The position numbers and the translations under genes were made by a program. A model generated the notes under the pieces. It saw nothing but the letters and a program-made list of their open reading frames with translations, was not told where the DNA came from and made no database searches. Below are positions 29,330 to 37,774 of a stretch of 64,000 nt of DNA, in pieces (the stretch's first letter is position 1; each line of letters begins with the position of its first letter). The stretch is from Planctomycetota bacterium (GTDB lineage Bacteria > Planctomycetota > UBA1135 > GCA-002686595), in NCBI GenBank assembly GCA_020853575.1, contig JADYYP010000036.1, forward strand, positions 1-64,000, written 5' to 3'.

Positions 29330-29758
29330 ATCATCGAAGCGCTGGAGCTCGCCGCCGTCGCGGCCCACCTCGCCGACCAGAAGAAAGGCGTCGACATCAA
29401 GGTGCTGGCGCTCGAGGACACCACGCGCGTCGCCGACTACCTGGTGATCGCGAGCGGCAATTCGCGCCCGCAGGTGCGCGCGATGTACGAGGAGATCCAC
29501 GCTCGCACCAAGGCCGCCGGCGTGCGCCATGCGCGCGCCGAGGGATTCGAGCTCGGGTGGTGGATCCTGCTCGATTTCGGCGACGTCGTGGTGCACCTGA
29601 TGCAGCCCGAGTCGCGCGAATACTACGACCTCGAGGGCCTGAACGCCGATGCCAAGGAAGTCGAGTGGCGCAAGGTCGCCTTGCCGAGCTTGCCCGCGCC
29701 GCGCGCGCGCCGGACGCGCGAATCCGGCGGCGACGCTCGCGCCGCGGCCGGAGAATGA
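29330..29758 (+). CDS. rsfS: Ribosomal silencing factor RsfS, with no standard start codon
   Basis: About 142 residues. The core motif is ADYLVIASGNSRPQVRAMYEEI and the C-terminal part is WILLDFGDVVVHLMQPESREYYDLEGL, as in RsfS (RsfS/YbeB/iojap), which binds L14 and blocks subunit joining. The conserved first helix (ALELAAVAAHLADQKKGVDIKVL) needs translation to begin upstream of 29336, but no in-frame ATG, GTG or TTG exists there. The best candidates are ATC codons at 29330 or 29333, placed 4-7 bases after GAGAGG. The next in-frame GTG (29402) would delete the first helix. It sits just downstream of a strong terminator. Confidence 0.85.
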   Translation: MIEALELAAVAAHLADQKKGVDIKVLALEDTTRVADYLVIASGNSRPQVRAMYEEIHARTKAAGVRHARAEGFELGWWILLDFGDVVVHLMQPESREYYDLEGLNADAKEVEWRKVALPSLPAPRARRTRESGGDARAAAGE

Positions 29759-29812
29759 GTACACCGCTCGGGCGCGGCGAGCAGCGAGCCCGCGCAGGGA
29801 GCAGAACGCGTC

Positions 29813-31540
29813 GTGGAATGGCTGGAGTGGAGCGACGAGGCGTTTGCCACGGCCCGCAAGCGCGGTGCGCCGGTGCTGCTCTACCTCAAGGCCTCGTGGT
29901 GCCGCTGGTGCCGTGAGCTCGAGACGCGCGTGTTCGACGACCCGCGCGTGGTGGCCACGCTCGCCAGCCAATTCGTCGCGGTGCGAGTGGACAAGGACCG
30001 CCGCCCGGACATCGACGCGCGCTATTCGCGGGGAGGTTGGCCGACCATCGCCTATCTCGACGAAAGCGGCGAGCTGATCGCGCGCGACAGCTTTCTCGAG
30101 GCCGATGAGCTGCTGGCGCGACTCGACCTCGTCGCAGGCTACTGGGCCGACAACAAGGAACGTGTTCGACGGCGCTTGACGGAAGCCTCCGACGCGTGCG
30201 CGGCGCCGGCGCGGGCGCGTGGCGAGCTCTCGCACCAGATCCTCGACGACGTCGCGCATTCGCTGCTGGAGACCGCCGATCCCGTGCACGGCGGTTGGGG
30301 CGCGCAGCACAAGTTCCCCCACCCCGAGGGACTGGACTACGCGCTCTTGCGCTGGTCGCAGACCGGTGACGAAGCGATGCGCAAGCTCGTGCTGCGCACC
30401 TTGCGCAACATGCAGGCGGGCGAGATCCACGACCGAGTCGAAGGCGGCTTCTACCGCTACGCGACCGCCGCGGACTGGAGCGGTCCGCACCACGAGAAGG
30501 TGCTCGACAGCAATGCGCAGCGGCTGTACGCCTACCTCGAGGGCTACCAAGCGCTGGGCGAAGCGAGTTTCCGCGAGACCGCCGAGGGCATCCTGCGCTG
30601 GATGGACGAGACGCTCCTCGACCACGAAACAGGCGCCTACCGCGGCAGCCAGGACGCGAGCGCGGCCTATGCGCACCTCGCGACTCGCGAAGCACGTCGC
30701 GCGCACGGTGCACCGGCCTGCGATCCGACGATCTTCACCAATTGGAACGCGCTCGCGGCCTCGAGCCTGTTCAAGGCCAGCGCCGTGCTCGATCGACCCG
30801 AGCTCGCCGAGCGCGCGCGCGGCGTGCTCGAGTTCCTGTTCGACGAGCTCTACGACGAGCGCGTCGGAATGCACCACTACTGGGATGGCACGTACCACCT
30901 CCCGGGCATGCTGACGGACCAGGCGCACACCCTGCGCGCGTTGATCGACTCGGTGCAGTTCTCCGGGTGCACGCGCAGCCTCGAACGCGCCGAGCACTTG
31001 GCGGAGATCGCCGCGCGCACGCTGGCCAGCGACGACGGCGGCTTCTGGGACATGCGCCACGATCCCGCGGCCCACGGCTCGCTGCGGCGCCGCACGCGCT
31101 CGATCCTCGAGAACTCGATCCAAGCCGAAGCGCTCCTGCGCCTGTCGTTCTTCACGCGCGAGTTGCGCTGGCAAGCGCTGGCGCGCGAGACGCTGGCGAG
31201 CTTCGCGTCCGACTACAAACGCCACGGACATCTGGTCGCGGGCTACGCGCGCGCGGTCGACCTGTACCTTCACCCGCCGGTCCACGTGACCATCGTCGGC
31301 CCCGCCGAACGCGACGACACGCGCCACTTGCGCCGCGCCGCGCTCGCGCCCTACGTCGCGAGCCGCGTCGTGCAAGTGATCGACCCCTTGGTCGAGCGCG
31401 GCCGCCTCGAGCGTCTGGGATTGCCCTACGAGGGCGGAGCGTCGCGAGCCTATGTCAGCCGCGGCCGCGAGAGCTACGCCGAGACCAGCGATCCGCTGCG
31501 GCTGCCAGCGCTGATGACACGCATCGAGCGCGGCGCCTAG
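29813..31540 (+). CDS. DUF255 thioredoxin-like/YyaL-family protein
   Basis: 575 residues. The N-terminal thioredoxin-fold domain carries CRWC in LLYLKASWCRWCRELET at residues about 26-38. The rest resembles the six-hairpin glycosidase-like body of the YyaL/spermatogenesis-associated-20 family: GGWGAQHKFPHPEGLDYAL, GGFYRYATAADW, the fragment TNWNALAASSL and the C-terminal VTIVGPAERDDTRHL. The biochemical role of this family is not settled. The start is GTG at 29813. The last four bases overlap the end of the convergent hemerythrin gene. Confidence 0.85.
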   Translation: MEWLEWSDEAFATARKRGAPVLLYLKASWCRWCRELETRVFDDPRVVATLASQFVAVRVDKDRRPDIDARYSRGGWPTIAYLDESGELIARDSFLEADELLARLDLVAGYWADNKERVRRRLTEASDACAAPARARGELSHQILDDVAHSLLETADPVHGGWGAQHKFPHPEGLDYALLRWSQTGDEAMRKLVLRTLRNMQAGEIHDRVEGGFYRYATAADWSGPHHEKVLDSNAQRLYAYLEGYQALGEASFRETAEGILRWMDETLLDHETGAYRGSQDASAAYAHLATREARRAHGAPACDPTIFTNWNALAASSLFKASAVLDRPELAERARGVLEFLFDELYDERVGMHHYWDGTYHLPGMLTDQAHTLRALIDSVQFSGCTRSLERAEHLAEIAARTLASDDGGFWDMRHDPAAHGSLRRRTRSILENSIQAEALLRLSFFTRELRWQALARETLASFASDYKRHGHLVAGYARAVDLYLHPPVHVTIVGPAERDDTRHLRRAALAPYVASRVVQVIDPLVERGRLERLGLPYEGGASRAYVSRGRESYAETSDPLRLPALMTRIERGA

Positions 31541-32019
31541 GCCGGGCCGGCCACGAAGGTGAGCTCGCGGACGCGCTCGAACGCAGCGCGCGCGGCCGCC
31601 TCGCCCCACTCGAGCTCGAGCCGCGGCGCGAGCACGCGTTCCTCGCGCAGGAAGTGGTGCTCGAGCAAGTGCTTGAAAGTCGCCTGGCGCTCGATGCGCG
31701 CCAGGATCGACGCGGCGCTCGGCGCGAGTCCCTGCGCGCTCGCAACATCGCCCTCGACGCGCCGCAAGAGTTGCTCGACGCGCTCGTGCTCGGCCTCGAA
31801 CACCTGAGCGGAGTCACGGCGCTCGCACTCGAACGTCGCGTAGCCGCGGAGCAGCTCCGCATGCTCCGCGAGCGCGTGCGCGCGCAGATGGCGCGCGAAA
31901 CTCGCCAGACGCGCCGCCGCCAGCTGGGCCTCGCGCTCGATCCAGGCATGCTGTTGGAGCTCGAACTCCTCCAGCAAGCGAGCGTGCATCGCGCACAAGA
32001 CCTGGGATGCGCGCTCCAT
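31537..32019 (-). CDS. Hemerythrin-like domain protein
   Basis: 160-residue helical protein. Candidate iron ligands lie in RHLRAHALAEHAELLRGY, FEAEHERVEQLLRRVE and FKHLLEHHFLREERVLAP, the last with the H-x3-E-like spacing of the third and fourth helices in HHE domains. The ATG at 32019 lies two bases after the MFS stop codon, so it is probably co-transcribed with the transporter. No N-terminal signal, so cytoplasmic. Confidence 0.75.
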   Translation of the reverse strand: MERASQVLCAMHARLLEEFELQQHAWIEREAQLAAARLASFARHLRAHALAEHAELLRGYATFECERRDSAQVFEAEHERVEQLLRRVEGDVASAQGLAPSAASILARIERQATFKHLLEHHFLREERVLAPRLELEWGEAAARAAFERVRELTFVAGPA

Positions 32020-32021
32020 GG

Positions 32022-33200
32022 TCACGTGGCGTGGGCCGGCTCGCCCAGCGTGTTGCGCGCCATGCCGTACCAGGCCAGCAGTCCGCCGGCGAGCGCGATC
32101 GGCAGCATCGGCCAGAAGGCCAGCCCTCCGGCGCGATCGAACAGTGGGGCGACCAGCGCCACGGCGCTGGCGTGAGCCGCGATGTTGACCGAGGTGTACA
32201 CGCTCTGGGCCGTCGCCGAGAGCTCCACTGGAATGCGGCGCGACATGTAGGTCATCGCAGCCAGATGAGTTGCGGCGAAGGACAACGCGTGCATCCACTG
32301 CGTCGCCACGAGCCACGAGATGTCGGTCTTGGTGGCGAGCACCGACCAGCGCACGACCGACCCCAGCACCGCCAGCCCCAGCAGCGTCTTGTCGCGCAAC
32401 GGCAAGCGGCCACTGCCGACGCCGGCGAACAGCAGGATCTCGGCCACCACGCCTTCGGCCCACAACCACCCGATGTGCGTCGTCGAATGCCCGGCCGCCT
32501 TCCAGTGCAGCGTCGAGAACGCGTAGTAGGTCGCGTGCGCGGCTTGCAGGATGGCCGCGCCGCTGAGCACGAACAGCACCGAGCGGTACTGGAGCAACTC
32601 ACGGAACGGCGGGTGCTCCGACTGCCGCTTCTGGACCTCCGTGTGCGGGAGGAGCAGCGCCGCCACGCAGGTCGCGGCCAGGAAGACCAAGGTCAGCGGA
32701 AAGGCGCGCTCGGCATGCTCCCCATCCAGCAGCCGGCCGGTGAGCACGGTGACGATCAGGAACGCCAACGAGCCGAACCAACGCACGCTGGCGTAGTTGA
32801 ATGCGTGCCGCCGGGCCTCGAACAGGATCATGTTCTCGCCCAGCGGGATCACCGGCGCGTGCAGCACTCCGAGCAGCACGGTTACCGCGAGCAGCGCCTC
32901 GAAGCCGCGCACGAACGCGAACGGCACGAAGGCCACGGTCGCCGCCAGCGCCAGGGCCAGGATCCACGCGCGACGCTTGCCGCTCTGATCGACGAAGTGC
33001 GCCCAGATCGGCACGGCGAGGCCGCGCGACCAAGCCCAGGCCGAGACCAACCAGCCGATCTCGACGCTCGACATCCCGCGCGCCTCGAGCCAGGCCGGCC
33101 AGAAAGGAACGAAGACCCCGAGCATCGCCACGCTGGTGGCGAAGAACAGCGTCATCCGAAAGGCCGGCGAGCGCATGCGAAGCCGAGCAGGATGCGGCAT
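32022..33200 (-). CDS. MFS transporter
   Basis: 392-residue major-facilitator protein with 12 hydrophobic segments. The first is FFATSVAMLGVFVPFWPAWL, with the FWPAWLEARG loop typical of the HcaT/MFS_1-like group, and the segment ending in WAHFVDQSGKRR corresponds to the loop after TM2. The second half holds HWKAAGHSTTHIGWLWAEGV. The substrate is unknown. The start could be the ATG at 33200 or at 33176; neither has a strong ribosome-binding site. It ends just before the hemerythrin gene. Confidence 0.83.
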   Translation of the reverse strand: MPHPARLRMRSPAFRMTLFFATSVAMLGVFVPFWPAWLEARGMSSVEIGWLVSAWAWSRGLAVPIWAHFVDQSGKRRAWILALALAATVAFVPFAFVRGFEALLAVTVLLGVLHAPVIPLGENMILFEARRHAFNYASVRWFGSLAFLIVTVLTGRLLDGEHAERAFPLTLVFLAATCVAALLLPHTEVQKRQSEHPPFRELLQYRSVLFVLSGAAILQAAHATYYAFSTLHWKAAGHSTTHIGWLWAEGVVAEILLFAGVGSGRLPLRDKTLLGLAVLGSVVRWSVLATKTDISWLVATQWMHALSFAATHLAAMTYMSRRIPVELSATAQSVYTSVNIAAHASAVALVAPLFDRAGGLAFWPMLPIALAGGLLAWYGMARNTLGEPAHAT

Positions 33201-33369
33201 GCGGCGCCCGCTGGCAACGGGTCGGCGGACCCGATCGAGAGTGCGCCGCAACCGAGCACGCGCTCGACTCGCAGACGGCGACGGAATCACGCTCTCGACG
33301 CCGGGCGCCATGCGGGCGACGGCGCGTCCGACATGCTCAGAGCCCGCGAATCCCGCGCTTCACGAGCAC

Positions 33370-34062
33370 TCAGCGTCCCTTGAACAGCGGCAACAGGGTG
33401 GGCTCGAGCTTCCTGTAGAGCGCCGAGGTGGCGCGCACGTCGCGCAGGCAGTACTCGCCGATGTCATCGATGCGTCCCTCGCGGTACGCGCGCCCGACCT
33501 GGCTGCCGTCGATCGAGCCCTTGGGGCTCTCGATGTCGAAGCGCCGGCACCAGTAGTCGAGCTTGTAGCGCTCGATCGCGCCGTGAAAGGTCAGCACGTC
33601 CGAGAGATCGCAGTGGTCCGAGATGTCGTAGCGATAGGGCACCAGTTGGCGCGTCGGCCGAACCCCCAGTTGCGCGGAGCGCAGCATCAAGATCGGGCCG
33701 TCGTATCCGCGACCGTTGAACGTCACCAGCCGCGCCTTGGGCTTGTCGGAGGGCGCGGCGATCTCCCAGAACTTCGCCAGCAGCTCGGTCTCGCTGCCGC
33801 GGAACAGGCGCGCCTTGGCGACCTTCTCGTAGTCCGATTCGCCGCCCTTGCCTTCGAGCAGCAGATAACCAGCGTCTTTCTCGACCGCCCACATGCCGAT
33901 CGCGATCACGCGCCCCAGGCACGGGTAGAGCGCCGTGCGTTCGGGCACCGCGTCGCGGTCGCTGTCGTTGCGCGCGCGGTTGAGCAGGTAGCCGCGGGTG
34001 ATCTCGTCGACCTCTTCCCAGGGAAGCCCCGCGACCTCGATGTCGAAGACGATCGTCGCCAT
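33370..34062 (-). CDS. Predicted 3'-5' exonuclease (PolB exo2-like)
   Basis: 230-residue DnaQ-fold protein of the DNA_pol_B_exo2-like family. The first metal ligands are in MATIVFDIEVAG (D-x-E), the second block is LVTFNGRGYDGPILMLRS and the third is DIGEYCLRDVRATSALY (Y-C-x-x-D). It probably trims DNA or RNA 3' ends. It is located between an MFS gene and a membrane glycosyltransferase; no operon partner is evident. The ATG gives a family-typical N-terminus. Confidence 0.85.
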   Translation of the reverse strand: MATIVFDIEVAGLPWEEVDEITRGYLLNRARNDSDRDAVPERTALYPCLGRVIAIGMWAVEKDAGYLLLEGKGGESDYEKVAKARLFRGSETELLAKFWEIAAPSDKPKARLVTFNGRGYDGPILMLRSAQLGVRPTRQLVPYRYDISDHCDLSDVLTFHGAIERYKLDYWCRRFDIESPKGSIDGSQVGRAYREGRIDDIGEYCLRDVRATSALYRKLEPTLLPLFKGR

Positions 34063-34101
34063 GCGCGCAGTCTAGCGCGAGCGCGTGACGAACACGGAGG
34101 G

Positions 34102-35868
34102 TCAACCCGTCGGCAGCCGGTAGACCTCGAGCGTGTTGCCCATGCAGTGCGCGCTGAAAATGTGCACGAAAAGCGGCACCGCGTCGAAGCGCTGCGAATA
34201 GCGGATGTTGACCTGGCCGCGCCCCGCGCTGCCATCCCCCACCGGCACCGCACGGAACACGCATTCGGCGTTGTGCTCCAGGTCGCGCTCGAGCCGCTGC
34301 CAGATCTCGCTGCCCATCTTCTCCGTGGCACCGGTGATCACCACGTAGCGCACGCCCAGCTCGACCAGCCGTCCGTACACGTCGTCGCCATACTCCGCGC
34401 GCGTCTCGCGCTGCGTGCCGGGCTGCACCAGGAAGAAGCGCGGGCCGAGCTTGAGCGCATCGGGAATCTGCTTCTGCAAAGTGCGCCAATACAGGTTGTC
34501 CGCGCCGCCCCCCGAGACGCGCATGGCCTCGTCGTCGTAGAACAGCGGCAAATCGACGTACGGAAAGGCGTGGATGCGCTCGCCAGGCTGCACGTTGTCG
34601 CGGATCCAGTGCGCGACCTGCGACGAAGCATCGGGAGCCGCGCGCACCGCGGTCAACTTCCAGGCGGCCGCCGCGGGAAACGCGAGCGCTGCGCAGGCCA
34701 GCCCCACGCGCGCGGTCCGCGACGGAACGCGGGCGACCAGTCGTGCGCCGGCCCAGGCCGCGAACACCGCGTAGAACGGCAGCAAGGGCATGGTGAAGCG
34801 CTCGAACACGACCTTGGCGTTGTAGGCGCACAGCACGAGCAGATAGGGCGCGACGAAGCCCAGGACGACGAGCAGATCGAGCCGCCGCTCCGGCGGGCTC
34901 GCGACACTCTTGCGGAAGCGGTCGAACACGACCATCCCGAGCCCCACCGACATCAAGAGCAGCAGCGTCGGGTCGTAGTGCCACAGGGTCGACAGCACCG
35001 TCGCGCCGCCGGTGAAGTCGAAGCCCGACAGGAACACCGGGTGACCGGCGAGGTCGAGCGACTTGTCCGGGCCGTGGTCGACCTCGACGTGGCGCTCGAT
35101 GAAGTGGAAGGGGTAGAAGAAACGCACGGCCGCCGCCAACACGACCAAGGTCGCGACCACGCCGAAGGCGACGAGCCTGCGGTCGGCGCGACGCCCTTCC
35201 GTGCTGCGTCCTCGACCGACGAGCAACGCGACCACGACCACGCCCGCGGATCCCAGCGCGAACGCTCCGCTCTGCAAGGTGCAGGCGGCGAGCGCGGCGG
35301 CAAGTGTGGCCACGGCCCAAGTCCAAGCGCTCGGTCGCCGGCGCAGCAACAATGCCGCCGCGACCGCGAGCGCGACGGTACCGCTCACCGGCCCGTGGGG
35401 CTTTTCCTGCTGCGAGAACGAGACGTGCAGCAAGCTCGTCGCCGTCAGGGCGGCGGCGAACAACGCCGGCCGCGTTCCCATGAAGCAGCGCGCGACCCAG
35501 TAACTGCCGAGTACCGCCAGGAGCGACAGCAACACCGATGCGCGGCGCGCGACGATCCACGAACGCGATTGGCGCGCGAGCGTCGCCTCGAGATCGAGCG
35601 CTCGCGTCTGCGGCTCGAACGAATCGTCGGGAAAGAGCGTCGCGACCCGCGCCGTGACCTGCGGGTAGTAGCCCCAGAATTCGGCGTCGCGCAGCGAGAC
35701 GTCGCCCGTGCGCATCTCCTTCACCTGCGTGTAGAGCACCATGCCGTCGCGGTAGGTCACGTGCGGCAAGCCGAAATCGAGCCCGCGCAGGCGCAGGCCG
35801 AGCGCGGCCGCCACCAGCGCCGCGAGCGCGAGCCAAGTCACCACGGACGAACGCTGATCGGTCGGCAT
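34102..35868 (-). CDS. Polytopic membrane glycosyltransferase-like protein, paralogue A
   Basis: 588 residues. Ten or more hydrophobic segments are followed by a C-terminal soluble ~150-residue part. After the first segment comes the conserved loop LDFGLPHVTYRDGMVLYTQV, holding Asp/Arg residues where GT39/PMT-like enzymes bind metal and lipid-linked sugar. SFSQQEKPHGPVSGT and RFFYPFHFIERH recur in the neighbouring gene (35943-37706). I infer a GT-C enzyme acting at the membrane, but the family assignment is by topology and the D loop only. Confidence 0.68.
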   Translation of the reverse strand: MPTDQRSSVVTWLALAALVAAALGLRLRGLDFGLPHVTYRDGMVLYTQVKEMRTGDVSLRDAEFWGYYPQVTARVATLFPDDSFEPQTRALDLEATLARQSRSWIVARRASVLLSLLAVLGSYWVARCFMGTRPALFAAALTATSLLHVSFSQQEKPHGPVSGTVALAVAAALLLRRRPSAWTWAVATLAAALAACTLQSGAFALGSAGVVVVALLVGRGRSTEGRRADRRLVAFGVVATLVVLAAAVRFFYPFHFIERHVEVDHGPDKSLDLAGHPVFLSGFDFTGGATVLSTLWHYDPTLLLLMSVGLGMVVFDRFRKSVASPPERRLDLLVVLGFVAPYLLVLCAYNAKVVFERFTMPLLPFYAVFAAWAGARLVARVPSRTARVGLACAALAFPAAAAWKLTAVRAAPDASSQVAHWIRDNVQPGERIHAFPYVDLPLFYDDEAMRVSGGGADNLYWRTLQKQIPDALKLGPRFFLVQPGTQRETRAEYGDDVYGRLVELGVRYVVITGATEKMGSEIWQRLERDLEHNAECVFRAVPVGDGSAGRGQVNIRYSQRFDAVPLFVHIFSAHCMGNTLEVYRLPTG

Positions 35869-35942
35869 GGAAGCGCTTCAGACTATCCGCGCGCCGTGGC
35901 GCTTGCCCAGTCGAGTTGCGGTCTTGGCGCGCGCTCTCGGAG

Positions 35943-37706
35943 TCACTTGGACGCTTCCGAACGAGGAGTGTCGAGCGCGTAGACCTCGAGCGTCGTCCCC
36001 ACCGAAACCTCACGGAACAGCCGCCACCAAGCCGGCTCCTGGTCCAACGTCATCGCGTAGCGGATCCACACGCGACCGTTCCGCCCTGCCCCCTCGAAGG
36101 GCGACGCGCGGAACACACGCGTGCATTCCGCGCTCAACTGCTCGCGCAGCTTGACCAGCACCTTCTGTCGGTAGCGCTCGCCGAGCGCCTGGATCACGAC
36201 GAAGCGCGCGCCACGCGCACGCAGACGACCGAGTGGGTCTTGGCCGAGCTCTGCGAGCTCTTGCTTCGCATTTCCCGGCGGAATGACGGTGAACGCCGGC
36301 CCGAGCTTCAGCTGGCGTGCGATGCGCGTTTGGTAGCCCATCCACGTGAGCACGACCTCGTCGTCCCCCAGCTCCGCGACGGCCGCCTCGGAGTAGAACA
36401 GCGGCAAGTCCACGTACGGGTAGACGTACACCTTGTCCTCGGGCCGCGCGTTCTCGCGAATCCACTGGGCGACCTGGGCCTGCGTGTCCGGGTGCGCGCG
36501 CACGCGCCCCATGCGCCAACTCGCAGCCGCTGGCTCGACCAGCGCCAGAGCGGCGACCGCGAGCGCGATGGGCTTGGATGCGCGCGCCACGAGCGCTGCG
36601 GCGCCGTAGGCCGCCAGCGCCGCGAGGAACGGCACCAAGGGCATCAGGAAACGATCGAAGGCATCCTCGTACACGCACAACATCACCGAGTACGGCACGA
36701 CGAAGCCGCACATCACCAGCAAGTCGCGCCGGCGCTCGACATCCGCGCCGACGCGTCGCAGACGACGCACGGCGAACACGACGAGCCCGATCGCGCTCAG
36801 CGCGAGCAGCACCGGCTCGAACAGATACAGCGTGACGAACATGTTCCTCGCGCCGGCGAAATTGAACTTCGCGAAGTCGACCGGATGTCCACCGAGACTC
36901 ATGCCGGACTCGACCACCGCGCGCTCGACGTGCTCGTCGAAATGGAACGGGTAGAAGATGCGCACCGTGCCGCCGAGTACGACCGCGGTCGCGACGAGAC
37001 CGATCGCGACGAGCCTGCGACGCGACACGTGGCCTTCGCGGTTCAGCTCCGATCCGCGCAGCAGCAGCGCGACCGCGACCCCCGCGGAGCCGAGCGCGAA
37101 AAAGCCACTTTGCAGCGTGGCGATCGCGAGCGCCGCGCTCACCGTCGCCAGCGTCCACCACGCGACGCACGGCCGGCGCCGCAGCTCGACCGCCGCCAAC
37201 ACGGCCCAGGGCACGAGTGCACTGATCGGTCCGTGGGGCTTCTCCTGTTGGCCGAACGAGATGTGGAAGATGCTCATCGTCACCAGTGCAGCGGCGAACA
37301 CGGCCCACGCGCTGGACACGAAACGCCGCGCGACGAAGAAGGCCGCGGGAACCGCCAGCAGCGAGGCCAGCACCGAGACCTGGCGCGCCGTCAGCCAGGG
37401 TTCCGAGGCGCGGGCGAGATGCGCGCTCAGGTCGAGAGGCTCGCTCAACGCTGCGTCGTAGTCACCGACACAAGTGGCGACGACGCGCGACAACAGGTGC
37501 GGGTAATACCCCCAGAATTCGTTCGCTCCAGGGTCTGCGGCCGCGCCACGGAGCAACTCGACTTGCGTCGAGAGCACCATTCCGTCGCGATAGGTCTGCT
37601 GAGGAAGACCCCAGCCGACGCCCGGCCAGCGAAGGGCGAAGCCCGCTAGCAGCAATGCCACCAGAGCGCAGCTCGCTCCGACTCGGGAGAGGCTCGAGCT
37701 GCTCAT
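35943..37706 (-). CDS. Polytopic membrane glycosyltransferase-like protein, paralogue B
   Basis: 587 residues, same architecture as the next gene downstream (34102-35868) and clearly its duplicate. Shared blocks include TYRDGMVL with TQV, NEFWGYYP versus AEFWGYYP, SFGQQEKPHGPIS and RIFYPFHFDEHVE. The C-terminal part (KVYVYPYVDLPLFYSEAAV) is also shared (HAFPYVDLPLFYDDEAM in the paralogue). The start ATG at 37706 opens MSSSSLSRVG and a hydrophobic helix. The pair probably arose by tandem duplication and may extend different acceptors. Same caveat on family. Confidence 0.68.
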   Translation of the reverse strand: MSSSSLSRVGASCALVALLLAGFALRWPGVGWGLPQQTYRDGMVLSTQVELLRGAAADPGANEFWGYYPHLLSRVVATCVGDYDAALSEPLDLSAHLARASEPWLTARQVSVLASLLAVPAAFFVARRFVSSAWAVFAAALVTMSIFHISFGQQEKPHGPISALVPWAVLAAVELRRRPCVAWWTLATVSAALAIATLQSGFFALGSAGVAVALLLRGSELNREGHVSRRRLVAIGLVATAVVLGGTVRIFYPFHFDEHVERAVVESGMSLGGHPVDFAKFNFAGARNMFVTLYLFEPVLLALSAIGLVVFAVRRLRRVGADVERRRDLLVMCGFVVPYSVMLCVYEDAFDRFLMPLVPFLAALAAYGAAALVARASKPIALAVAALALVEPAAASWRMGRVRAHPDTQAQVAQWIRENARPEDKVYVYPYVDLPLFYSEAAVAELGDDEVVLTWMGYQTRIARQLKLGPAFTVIPPGNAKQELAELGQDPLGRLRARGARFVVIQALGERYRQKVLVKLREQLSAECTRVFRASPFEGAGRNGRVWIRYAMTLDQEPAWWRLFREVSVGTTLEVYALDTPRSEASK

Positions 37707-37774
37707 CGCCGCGGATGATAGCGCAGGCCCGGCGTGCGCGCGGGGTTCGCCGTCGGTCGTTGGTCTTGCGCGCC

